Source of the DNA: a virus
Reading direction: 5' to 3' (one strand)
Virus record (IMG/VR): IMGVR_UViG_3300007345_000237
Coordinates: 1 to 25,855 of that record
Length of the DNA: 25,855 nucleotides
Shown here: positions 5,992 to 12,042 of the stretch, in pieces
Layout: each line of letters opens with the position of its first letter
How positions within the stretch are numbered: position 1 is the first letter of the stretch
Translations under genes and position numbers: made by a program
The notes under the pieces: generated by a model
Seen by the model: the letters and a program-made list of their open reading frames with translations, nothing else
The model's database searches: none
Told to the model about the DNA's origin: nothing

Positions 5992-7383
5992 ATGAGTCAA
6001 GTAAAGAAGCTAAAACAAGAGCCAAAAAAGATTCTTATCTATGGTGACTTTCCAAGTGTGCCGACAGGATTTGCAACCGTTACCCGCAACTTAGGGCAAG
6101 CGTTACACAAAAAAGGCTACATTGTAGACCAAGTAGGGATTAACCTAAACGAAGGTGATTTGGTCAAAGTGCCACATTTACGCTATTATCGCGCCGCAAG
6201 GTCTAACCGTGACCAAGATACCTTTGGTAGGCAAACGTTGTTAAATGCTATTAATGGCATGAAAGGCACAACGGATAAATTCTTTAATGATTACGACTAT
6301 GTATTTTTATTGCAAGACCCTTTTATCGTTGATGGCTTAGGTGAAAAGCTAAAGCAAATGCAAGCGCAAAGAAAGCAAGCAGGGGCAAAGGTTTTTAAAA
6401 CAATCTATTACATACCTATTGACGGTGAGCAATATGATAAATGGCTCATTAACTTAAATAACTTTGATTTAGTAATACCATTCAGCCAATACGGCAAACA
6501 ACAGATTTTAGATACTGTTAATGAGTTGATTGAGTATTACGATGAGTTTAATAGCCACGTTGATAATCAATATCTTTTAGAAAAATACAATCCACAAGAC
6601 TTTGAAAAGCAAAAGCATAATGTCATACAAAGAATTAGCCAACTTCGCGCGGTGGGTGAGAAGGCAAGCACGTACACTCCTGTTTATCACGGAAGCGATA
6701 CTAAGGTCTTTAAACCAATTCTACCGAAAGAGATAGAAGAGTTTAAAGAGAAGCTATTTCAAGAGAATAAAGATAAGTTTATAATCGGATGTGTTAACCG
6801 TAACCAACCGCGAAAAGATATTCCAAGAGTAGTTGAGATATTTAACAATTACAGGAAGCAAAACAAAGAAGCTTTCTTATACCTTCACATGGATGCTAAC
6901 GATGCAATGGGGTTAGACCTTAGAGCGTTGTGTAATGGCTTTGGAATGATTGAAGGTAGAGATTACGCTTGCATGAATACTTATGGTCTTGATTGGTCTA
7001 AGGTAAGCCCCGAAATGCTTAATTTGATTTATAATTCTTTAGATGTAATGTTAACGGCAACACTCGGCGAAGGGTGGGGGCTAACAATTACCGAAGCAAT
7101 GGCGGCATATTGCCCTGTATTAGCTCCAAAGAATACAACCATACCTGAGATACTCGGCGAAGGTCGCGGGTTCCTCTATGAGCTTGACAAGGACTATAAC
7201 ACGCATACTAAAGGAGATTTTACAAGGCGTAGGCATAGGGGCAACATAGAGAGTGCTTGTTTTTGGCTAAATGAGATTTATGTTAATGGTGCTGAGAGCG
7301 AATGTGAGAAAGCATTAGAGTGGGTGCAACAACACACATGGAGCATTGAGATGAGTAAAATGATAAAGCTGATTGAAGAATGA
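5992..7383 (+). CDS. Glycosyltransferase, GT-B fold, family 4-like
   Basis: A 463-aa enzyme expected to transfer a sugar from a nucleotide donor. The N-terminal Rossmann domain shows the acceptor-side loop SVPTGFATVTRNL (22-34). The C-terminal domain has a strand-loop CVNRNQPRKDIPR and the GT4 EX7E motif with Glu360 and Glu368 in GEGWGLTITEAMA, followed by TIPEIL. A long helical insertion (about 170-225) is visible between the halves. No signal or membrane segment, so it works in the cytoplasm. It is the first of three overlapping glycosyltransferase genes placed between terminase and tail genes, and its own promoter suggests independent timing. Acceptor (virion protein, host glycan or DNA) is unknown. 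Confidence 0.88.
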   Translation: MSQVKKLKQEPKKILIYGDFPSVPTGFATVTRNLGQALHKKGYIVDQVGINLNEGDLVKVPHLRYYRAARSNRDQDTFGRQTLLNAINGMKGTTDKFFNDYDYVFLLQDPFIVDGLGEKLKQMQAQRKQAGAKVFKTIYYIPIDGEQYDKWLINLNNFDLVIPFSQYGKQQILDTVNELIEYYDEFNSHVDNQYLLEKYNPQDFEKQKHNVIQRISQLRAVGEKASTYTPVYHGSDTKVFKPILPKEIEEFKEKLFQENKDKFIIGCVNRNQPRKDIPRVVEIFNNYRKQNKEAFLYLHMDANDAMGLDLRALCNGFGMIEGRDYACMNTYGLDWSKVSPEMLNLIYNSLDVMLTATLGEGWGLTITEAMAAYCPVLAPKNTTIPEILGEGRGFLYELDKDYNTHTKGDFTRRRHRGNIESACFWLNEIYVNGAESECEKALEWVQQHTWSIEMSKMIKLIEE

Positions 7384-8024
7384 TAGCGATACCTGTTTAT
7401 GTACGTGAGAAAAAGAATTATGAGTTGCTTGAGAAGTGTGTTAATAGTTGCCCTACACCACCTGACGGCTTTATAAATGCTTTTGATTTAGAAGATGAAA
7501 AGCTTTATAAGTTGTTTGGTAAAACTCGATTTACTGAGCGTGATGTAAATTCAGTTGCGGGAGCGTGGAACGATGCAATTTCAATGGCTGATAGGTTAAT
7601 GGATGGTTATTGTATTATAGCAAATCAAGACATACAATTCCCCAATATTACAGAGCTAAAGAATGCATCTATAAAACACGGCATTGCAGCAGCCAAAACA
7701 AAAGACGGCCAACCTGACTTTGCCCTATTCGCCGTTAACCCTGAGTTTATAAAAGAGAAGTTTGGCACATTAAGACCATTTGACGAAGGTTTTGAAGGTG
7801 CTTATTTTGAAGATAATGACTTTCGTTATCAATGCAAACTTAAAGGCATTAACATTGAGTTGGTTGATTTAGACTTTCAGCATTATGGTAGCGGTGTGTT
7901 AAAGCATGATAAAGAAGCAGCCAAAGAAAACGAACAACGGTTCAGAAAGAACCATATAAGGTACATTAATAAATGGGGTGGTATTCGTGGAGCAGAAACA
8001 TTTAAAACACCGTTTAATAAATGA
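7380..8024 (+). CDS. Glycosyltransferase-like protein, GT-A / family 2-like
   Basis: A 214-aa protein with a short GT-A layout: N-terminal strand MIAIPVYVRE, a NQD triplet at 82-84 (IIANQDIQFPN) where the family has DXD, and a C-terminal EDNDFRYQCKLKG at 144-156 resembling the ED-acid catalytic base region of GT2 enzymes, then a histidine in FQHYGSG. The lack of a true DXD makes metal binding uncertain, so activity could be altered. ATGA overlaps join it to the genes on both sides, implying coupled synthesis with the other two glycosyltransferases. Confidence 0.72.
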   Translation: MIAIPVYVREKKNYELLEKCVNSCPTPPDGFINAFDLEDEKLYKLFGKTRFTERDVNSVAGAWNDAISMADRLMDGYCIIANQDIQFPNITELKNASIKHGIAAAKTKDGQPDFALFAVNPEFIKEKFGTLRPFDEGFEGAYFEDNDFRYQCKLKGINIELVDLDFQHYGSGVLKHDKEAAKENEQRFRKNHIRYINKWGGIRGAETFKTPFNK

Positions 8025-8677
8025 TTTACGTAATAACACGAACCAACAACAGACCTGCTAAGTTTCAGGTGTGCGCTGAATCGGTGCAAGCTCAATCAAC
8101 AGAATGTGAGCATATTACTATTAGTGAGAATGTGTTGCCTACTTACCTTGAAAATGTGCAAGGCATTACAAGCGTAACGCTCAACAAATCAGACTTTGAA
8201 CACTACAACCAATACTTAGATTGGGCACTTGAAAACATAGGCAAAGAAGGTGATTACTTCGCATTTCTTGATGATGACGATTTTTATACTTCACCCAATA
8301 GCCTTAAAATTGCAATGGAGCAAGGTAGCGGTCATGATTTGATATTGTGGCGTGTTAATGCTTCTAACAATGTAATAGTACCAAGGTTAGACAGCTTTGA
8401 AAAACAGGAAGTAAAGTTTGGTGATATTAGTGGAATAGGTTTCTTAGTTCGTAAAAGTTCGTTTACTTCTGCAAAGTTTGGCAATAAGTTAGGCGGTGAT
8501 TACAACTTTTTAAAAGATGCTGTTAAGGAGTGCAAGCGTGTTAAGTGGGTTAATAAGGTGCTAAGTAGCGTTAATCCATTGTTTAGTTACGGTGCAGGCA
8601 ATGAGCAAGATGCACCAATTGAAAAAGTAAGAGAAGGTTATCAAAGAGCAATAAAACATTTATCAATATGGATTTAA
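8021..8677 (+). CDS. Glycosyltransferase, family 2-like (GT-A)
   Basis: A 218-aa protein starting with the GT2-type strand MIYVITRTNNRP, which in these enzymes opens the nucleotide-binding fold. A clear acidic DDDD cluster at 84-87 (AFLDDDDFYTS) supplies the DXD metal site. GIGFLVRKSSF and GGDYNFLKDAV probably form the acceptor side and catalytic acid region. It is shorter than typical GT2 enzymes and has no membrane helix. The gene overlaps its neighbours by ATGA on the left and 10 bp on the right, making it the last enzyme of the block. Confidence 0.8.
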   Translation: MIYVITRTNNRPAKFQVCAESVQAQSTECEHITISENVLPTYLENVQGITSVTLNKSDFEHYNQYLDWALENIGKEGDYFAFLDDDDFYTSPNSLKIAMEQGSGHDLILWRVNASNNVIVPRLDSFEKQEVKFGDISGIGFLVRKSSFTSAKFGNKLGGDYNFLKDAVKECKRVKWVNKVLSSVNPLFSYGAGNEQDAPIEKVREGYQRAIKHLSIWI

Positions 8678-8964
8678 CAGAATTAAGCCAATTAAGCGTT
8701 CCTGAGCTACGCAAAAGGGCAGAAGTAAAAGCTTTGCCTAATTACCATGCTTTAAAGCGTACTGAGATAATTAGAGAGCTAAGAAAAAAGTATGAGCCTA
8801 AGCTAACAAAGGAAGATGTATTGAGCCAATTAAAAAGCTCTCATAGGTTGCTTTGTCAAATAGTAGATGCAAGGCAAAGAGAAGGTAAAGGCTCAAGCAC
8901 TTACAAGGGTATTCGAGAGCAATTAAGAGCGTTAATTAATAAGGCTGATAAGATTGTTGAGTAG
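8668..8964 (+). CDS. Small protein with SAP / Rho-N-like N-terminal domain
   Basis: A 98-aa protein whose first 45 residues (LSVPELRKRAEVKALPNYHA, then KRTEIIRELRKKY) follow the pattern of SAP or Rho N-terminal helix-extended-loop-helix domains, which often bind nucleic acid. The rest is a basic helical tail (LRALINKADKIVE). Such proteins occur in Bacteroidota phage structural regions with unclear roles. It overlaps the glycosyltransferase upstream by 10 bp and the frameshifting gene downstream, so it sits in the same transcript. Confidence 0.65.
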   Translation: MDLTELSQLSVPELRKRAEVKALPNYHALKRTEIIRELRKKYEPKLTKEDVLSQLKSSHRLLCQIVDARQREGKGSSTYKGIREQLRALINKADKIVE

Positions 8965-9601
8965 TAGTTACATATTCGAAGGTTGGCAGTCTATAACGCT
9001 TAGACAGTTTAACACATTAACCCAACAAATACAACACTTAGAAGGTGACGAATTGGTATTTAAATTATGCTCAATTCTATTTGATGTTCACGAAACCTAT
9101 TTAAAAAAGTCGCAACCTTATTTGAAATTAAAGGAGTTTGCTACAAAGGTTTTAGATACGTTTGAAAGTTTACCTAAAAAGCAAAAATTAAATGAGATTA
9201 ACGGCTATCGTTTGCCGAAAATGATTAAACGGCTTGATGGTAGCTGGTGGAGTGATGCCACATTTGAGCAGGTGCAAGCGGTTATGAGTGAAACGCAAAG
9301 AATACAGGAAGCAACTGACAAAAGCGCAAAGCTCAATTTAGAAGGCTTTGCCTTGATGTGTGCTACATTGTTTCAAAAGAAGGGGGAAATAGTAACAGAT
9401 GAAATAATACTACAAAGAGAGCGTGAATGGCTTGAAGTGGATATGTTTACCATTTGGCAGGCTTTTTTTTTGCTTCAAAAATGGCAACGGATTACGCTGA
9501 GAGATTTAAAGCTTTATTCAAAGGTCGTAGCAATATGGCTAAAATGGCTAAACTTAGTAGAGAAGCTCAAAGGGAAGTTCAAGAGAAGCAAAACAGAATG
9601 A
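8954..9601 (+). CDS. Probable tail assembly chaperone, zero-frame product
   Basis: A 215-aa zero-frame ORF starting at TTG 8954 or TTG 8957 in ATTGTTGAGTAG, overlapping the previous stop. The opening (WQSITLRQFNTLTQQIQHL) and the following helical layout resemble tail chaperones, which bind the tape measure during tail tube assembly. At codon 170 the sequence enters GC-T9-GC (T run at 9463-9471), where T TTT TTT is an ideal slippery heptamer. Past it the zero-frame peptide becomes basic and Leu/Trp-rich with codon use unlike the phage, while the -1 frame looks normal. So the first 172 residues are surely coding; the last 43 are the unshifted end. Unlike most chaperone genes it is far from the tape measure. 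Confidence 0.6.
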   Translation: MLSSSYIFEGWQSITLRQFNTLTQQIQHLEGDELVFKLCSILFDVHETYLKKSQPYLKLKEFATKVLDTFESLPKKQKLNEINGYRLPKMIKRLDGSWWSDATFEQVQAVMSETQRIQEATDKSAKLNLEGFALMCATLFQKKGEIVTDEIILQREREWLEVDMFTIWQAFFLLQKWQRITLRDLKLYSKVVAIWLKWLNLVEKLKGKFKRSKTE

Positions 9602-9735
9602 TGCGTTTTGGCTTTTGGTATGGGGCGTTAATGGAATTAAGCCAAAGTGGTATATTCGGAACAATGGATAAGGTATTGAAAACAAATGCTATTGATGCCT
9701 TAACAGCTTTGTTTTACATCAAAGAAAAAGAGTAG
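9469..9735 (+). CDS. -1 frame extension of the tail chaperone (frameshift product)
   Basis: Reading in the -1 frame from the T9 run gives 88 further residues beginning FASKMATDYAERFKALFKG and ending IDALTALFYIKEKE, so the shifted fusion would have 260 aa. Codons here look like those of the rest of the phage (many GCT, AAA, GAA, AGC), and the frame continues 134 bp beyond the zero-frame stop. This is the G/GT arrangement of lambda-type tails. An internal ATG at 9481 could instead start a separate 84-aa protein, or a single-T error in the homopolymer could make the split artificial: ten Ts would fuse the two frames directly. Confidence 0.62.
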   Translation, partial: FASKMATDYAERFKALFKGRSNMAKMAKLSREAQREVQEKQNRMMRFGFWYGALMELSQSGIFGTMDKVLKTNAIDALTALFYIKEKE

Positions 9736-9738
9736 TTT

Positions 9739-9801
9739 ATCGAAGCTTTGGCGTAGTTTGTCTAAAATAGTTTAGTAGTTTGGTTTGGTGTAATACATTT
9801 G
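9739..9801 (+). promoter_or_regulatory. Promoter P3 with one intact and one degenerate box
   Basis: TTTATCGAA (ATCGAA at 9739) is followed 21 bp later by TTTGTCTAA (9757-9765), a decayed copy, and then TACATTTG at 9794-9801. The degenerate box starts 34 bp before the -7 box, as at P0 and P1. A TTTA at 9771-9774 is the only -33 candidate. The leader AATCATCAAACAAACAAAAAAAC and so on runs to the ATG at 9831. Confidence 0.65.
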
Positions 9802-9830
9802 AATCATCAAACAAACAAAAAAACAAAAAG

Positions 9831-10058
9831 ATGAAAAGAGTAAAAAAACCAACAACAAAACAAGAGCAAGCTTTAAGAAGTGTAAAACAAACAGAAGAGT
9901 TTTTAGATGCGGTTATGAATCATTATTTAAACCCAAATAAAGAATCATTCGATTTGACTCACTTGTATAATAAAGCTTTAGAATTAAAGAAGAACTTAAA
10001 TAGAGATTATGTATATGTTACAGTAACAAAAGAAATGGAAAAAGATTTATTCGAATAA
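9831..10058 (+). CDS. 75-aa protein of unknown function (cassette gene)
   Basis: A small basic, mostly helical protein starting MKRVKKPTTKQEQALRSVKQ, with a second helical half (LYNKALELKKNLNRDYVYVT). No recognisable motif. An extended reading from a TTG at 9780 would translate the promoter and leader and is rejected. It is the only gene between promoter P3 and the terminator at 10106, forming a self-contained expression cassette inserted between the tail chaperone and a glycosyltransferase. Confidence 0.68.
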   Translation: MKRVKKPTTKQEQALRSVKQTEEFLDAVMNHYLNPNKESFDLTHLYNKALELKKNLNRDYVYVTVTKEMEKDLFE

Positions 10059-10086
10059 TCAATAAGTATTTAAGTAATCTAAAATA

Positions 10087-10103
10087 TTTTTCTTCATAGC
10101 TAC
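10087..10103 (+). repeat. 17-nt pre-terminator repeat, copy 1
   Basis: TTTTTCTTCATAGCTAC, identical to the copy at 11322-11338. Both lie in the 3' untranslated part of a cassette transcript, 2-4 bp before the terminator stem. Confidence 0.85.
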
Positions 10104-10105
10104 CT

Positions 10106-10137
10106 AAGCCCCTATTAATTAAAGTAGGGGCTTTTTA
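10106..10137 (+). terminator. Intrinsic terminator of cassette P3
   Basis: AAGCCCCTA (10106-10114) pairs perfectly with TAGGGGCTT (10125-10133) around a 10-nt loop, then a T-run. It separates the cassette from the GT9-like gene. Confidence 0.9.
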
Positions 10138-10139
10138 AT

Positions 10140-10147
10140 TAACTTCG
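10140..10147 (+). promoter_or_regulatory. Possible -7 box for the GT9-like gene
   Basis: TAACTTCG differs from TAnnTTTG by one base and sits directly after a terminator, 53 bp before the ATG at 10201. The intervening 50 bp has only a 23-codon ORF (from 10152), probably not a gene, and ends in an A-run before the ATG. Confidence 0.3.
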
Positions 10148-10200
10148 CATCATGCCCAACCTAAAAACAAAGCAAGCAGTCGCGAGTAACAATAAAAAAA

Positions 10201-10932
10201 ATGTGGATACATCAAATACATAATTTTGGATTAGGTAATTTTATAAACTGCACAGCAGTTATTAAACGTTTAGCACAAATTAAAGAGCATCCTATTGATG
10301 TTTATTTTGATTTGCCTTTTGTAAGGGATTGTTTTAAAGATTGCGAGTTTATTAATACATTAGATAAAAAACTAAATACAAAGCCATTATTTACAAGTGG
10401 TTTAACCAATACAAGCCATAACAATAAGCCCGACTATCAATATATTTTTGAACAAGTCACGGGCGAAAAATGGAACGGTCAAAGATGCTATATTGACGAG
10501 CCTAAAGGTTACGACATACCAAAAGTGCCTTATGTAGTTTTTGTTCATGGCTCAGGTAATGAATCAAGGCAATACTTAGATACAAAAGAAGTTGATTCAG
10601 CTACATTGCTAAATGCTGTTAAGGTTTGTAAGAAAAAGAACTTTGAAATAGTATTTACAGGCAGTATAAACGACTTACAGCGTAACACATGGTTACAACC
10701 TTATGCAAAGGGAATTGGCAACGTTAAACACGCTTTATCTTTGCTTAGTGGTGCAAGTTTGGTAATAGGTAATGATACAGGGTTAATCCATGCAGCGGGG
10801 GCAATGAATAAAAAGATGTTTGTGTTTTGGAAGAATACGCAGTTGCCGCGTTGTATGAATAGCGGGTTAGATTGTACCTACTTAATGCAAAGCGAATGGC
10901 ATAGAGTCAACGATTTAATATTAAGTTTGTAG
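10201..10932 (+). CDS. Glycosyltransferase, family 9 (heptosyltransferase)-like
   Basis: A 243-aa GT-B protein. The N-terminal motif FGLGNFINCTAVIKRLAQ resembles the Gly-rich acceptor loop of ADP-heptose:LPS heptosyltransferases. The C-terminal half shows VFVHGSGNESRQ and the family signature GNDTGLIHAAGAM (190-202), followed by VFWKNTQLPR. It is about 100 residues shorter than cellular heptosyltransferases, mainly in the N-terminal domain, as often seen in phage versions. There are terminators on both sides, so it is a single-gene unit, unlike the three overlapping glycosyltransferases upstream. It could act on LPS core-like sugars or virion glycans; the donor is unknown. Confidence 0.82.
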   Translation: MWIHQIHNFGLGNFINCTAVIKRLAQIKEHPIDVYFDLPFVRDCFKDCEFINTLDKKLNTKPLFTSGLTNTSHNNKPDYQYIFEQVTGEKWNGQRCYIDEPKGYDIPKVPYVVFVHGSGNESRQYLDTKEVDSATLLNAVKVCKKKNFEIVFTGSINDLQRNTWLQPYAKGIGNVKHALSLLSGASLVIGNDTGLIHAAGAMNKKMFVFWKNTQLPRCMNSGLDCTYLMQSEWHRVNDLILSL

Positions 10933-10965
10933 TTCTTTAGTTTTGATGTTTGTTTGATTTGATTT

Positions 10966-10992
10966 AAGCCCTGTTTAACGACAGGGCTTTTT
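10966..10992 (+). terminator. Intrinsic terminator after the GT9-like gene
   Basis: AAGCCCTGT (10966-10974) pairs with ACAGGGCTT (10981-10989) around a 6-nt loop, followed by Ts. The first ATCGAA box of P4 begins 7 bp later. Confidence 0.9.
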
Positions 10993-10998
10993 AATTCA

Positions 10999-11061
10999 TC
11001 GAAGATTTAGTTTAGTTCATCGAAATGATTGATTTAGTAGGGTTAAGGCGTTTTATATTTG
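10999..11061 (+). promoter_or_regulatory. Promoter P4 with paired ATCGAA boxes
   Basis: Two perfect TTCATCGAA boxes (ATCGAA at 10999 and 11019, 20 bp apart) precede TATATTTG at 11054-11061. The second box starts 35 bp before the -7 box. The nearest -33 TTG (11029-11031) is 22 bp away. The leader AATTATCAAAAACAAACAAACAAAAAA ends at the ATG at 11089. Confidence 0.78.
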
Positions 11062-11088
11062 AATTATCAAAAACAAACAAACAAAAAA

Positions 11089-11316
11089 ATGAACTCAAGA
11101 ATTACAAAAAAAGTTGAATCTACAAAAAGAGTTGAATCTACAAAAGTTGACCATTTATTCTTTTACATTGAAGATATCTTTAAGGGCGAAGTATTACATC
11201 AACGTTTATATGTTAAAGAAGATAATGGCGAGTACACTTCGGCTGCTCAGTCTTACACGACATATAAAAACGAGCAAGGATATAGGAGAGCAATAAAACG
11301 AGCGCAAAACAACTAA
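11089..11316 (+). CDS. 75-aa protein with an N-terminal tandem repeat (cassette gene)
   Basis: A small basic protein of unknown function. Near the N-terminus the hexapeptide VESTKR/V is repeated, encoded by two GTTGAATCTACAAAA copies at 11113-11127 and 11131-11145, 18 bp apart. The remainder (FFYIEDIFKGEVLHQRLYVK, then a basic C-terminus) looks beta then helical. The TTG-initiated extension from 11059 is leader sequence. It is the only gene between P4 and the terminator at 11343, and is the same length as the P3 cassette product but without evident sequence similarity. Confidence 0.68.
   Translation: MNSRITKKVESTKRVESTKVDHLFFYIEDIFKGEVLHQRLYVKEDNGEYTSAAQSYTTYKNEQGYRRAIKRAQNN
11113..11145 (+). 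repeat. Tandem 18-bp repeat, two copies, in frame
   Basis: GTTGAATCTACAAAA occurs twice with an 18-bp period, adding one extra six-residue unit to the protein. The copies are identical over 15 bp, so the duplication looks recent. Confidence 0.85.
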
Positions 11317-11321
11317 AAACT

Positions 11322-11338
11322 TTTTTCTTCATAGCTAC
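11322..11338 (+). repeat. 17-nt pre-terminator repeat, copy 2
   Basis: TTTTTCTTCATAGCTAC, identical to 10087-10103, here 5 bp after the stop codon and 4 bp before the terminator stem. Confidence 0.85.
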
Positions 11339-11342
11339 ACGG

Positions 11343-11373
11343 AGCCTGTACTTTAATTAGTACGGGCTTTTTT
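11343..11373 (+). terminator. Intrinsic terminator of cassette P4
   Basis: AGCCTGTAC (11343-11351) pairs with GTACGGGCT (11360-11368) with one wobble around an 8-nt loop, followed by a T-run. It closes the P4 cassette before the tail genes. Confidence 0.88.
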
Positions 11374-11376
11374 AGT

Positions 11377-11386
11377 ATATTTCGTA
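11377..11386 (+). promoter_or_regulatory. Possible promoter box ATATTTCGTA for the tail operon
   Basis: ATATTTCGTA is identical to 20867-20876, upstream of the protease gene; both sites are at the head of a structural gene run and 4-10 bp before the start codon. It resembles a -7 box with C for T near its end. A start is needed here because a strong terminator lies just upstream. Confidence 0.35.
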
Positions 11387-11396
11387 AAAATGCAAC

Positions 11397-11612
11397 ATGA
11401 CAACTCAAGAGCTAAAAGCCATTCTAAATAAAATAGAAAACGCTGAGAGAGTGTTAAATGGAATAGATACCGTTTCAGATTTCAATTTCTTTAAATTAGT
11501 TAGTCAAGCACCCTTAGAAGGCACATCAAGCGCAATACCTGAAATGAAGCAAAGCGTAAAAGATAGCCTTAATACATACGTTACCAATTTAAAAGCTTTT
11601 ATTAATGCTTAG
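11397..11612 (+). CDS. 71-aa protein of unknown function at the head of the tail operon
   Basis: A small helical protein starting MTTQELKAILNKIENAERVL. Its size, the helical pattern and its place just before two tail-completion-like genes suggest a minor structural or assembly role, but nothing diagnostic is visible. It overlaps the next gene by 8 bp (ATGCTTAG), the same overlap geometry as the following junction. Transcription probably starts at the box near 11377. Confidence 0.68.
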   Translation: MTTQELKAILNKIENAERVLNGIDTVSDFNFFKLVSQAPLEGTSSAIPEMKQSVKDSLNTYVTNLKAFINA

Positions 11613-12042
11613 TAATATAGTTAGTGCAATAGAAACAGCTTGCACCGAACTAAGCAAGGAGTTTTTGTTTGGTACAATAGCAGAAGATTTAAACAAACCT
11701 TCAAATGCTTATAGCGAGTTAGTGTTCTTGCAAATACCTTTTAGCGGTCAAGCATCTGAGAGCTTGTTAAGGCATGGTAGCGGTGATATTGGTTACACCT
11801 TAGACTTATACGTTTTAGAGAAGTACAACGATGCACAACGCCAAACAACAACAAAACAAGCGGCATGGGATACGGCAATGAATACGCTTATAAGTGTGGT
11901 TAATACAGCTTGCACAAATGATAGAAACTTGCAAAGGTCAATAGTTGGGCAACAATCGCACAACGAAATATTAAGGTTTGGCAATAGCCAATACATAAGC
12001 GTTAGAATGACTTTAAACTTTACCAACTATTGGAAATGCTAA
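11605..12042 (+). CDS. Putative tail completion / terminator protein
   Basis: A 145-aa protein with the alternating helix-strand layout of tail terminator and neck proteins: an N-terminal helix (MLSNIVSAIETACTELSKEF), a strand with LVFLQIPFSG, a GYTLDLYVLEKYND strand, a long central helix, and a C-terminal strand YISVRMTLNFTNYW. It precedes an HK97-gp10-like gene, which is the standard neighbour of tail completion proteins. The assignment comes from position and shape rather than a motif. Confidence 0.5.
   Translation: MLSNIVSAIETACTELSKEFLFGTIAEDLNKPSNAYSELVFLQIPFSGQASESLLRHGSGDIGYTLDLYVLEKYNDAQRQTTTKQAAWDTAMNTLISVVNTACTNDRNLQRSIVGQQSHNEILRFGNSQYISVRMTLNFTNYWKC

Noticed and set aside
10152-10223. 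23-aa ORF upstream of the GT9-like gene
   Set aside because: Too short, overlaps the GT9-like start, no motif.
3178-11061. CRISPR or iteron array made of the TCGAA repeats
   Set aside because: Copies are paired and dispersed with promoter geometry, not arranged as regular repeat-spacer units.
11114-11296. 60-aa ORF in another frame of the gene at 11089
   Set aside because: Frame shadow without its own start context; the 75-aa frame has the leader and ATG at the proper place.
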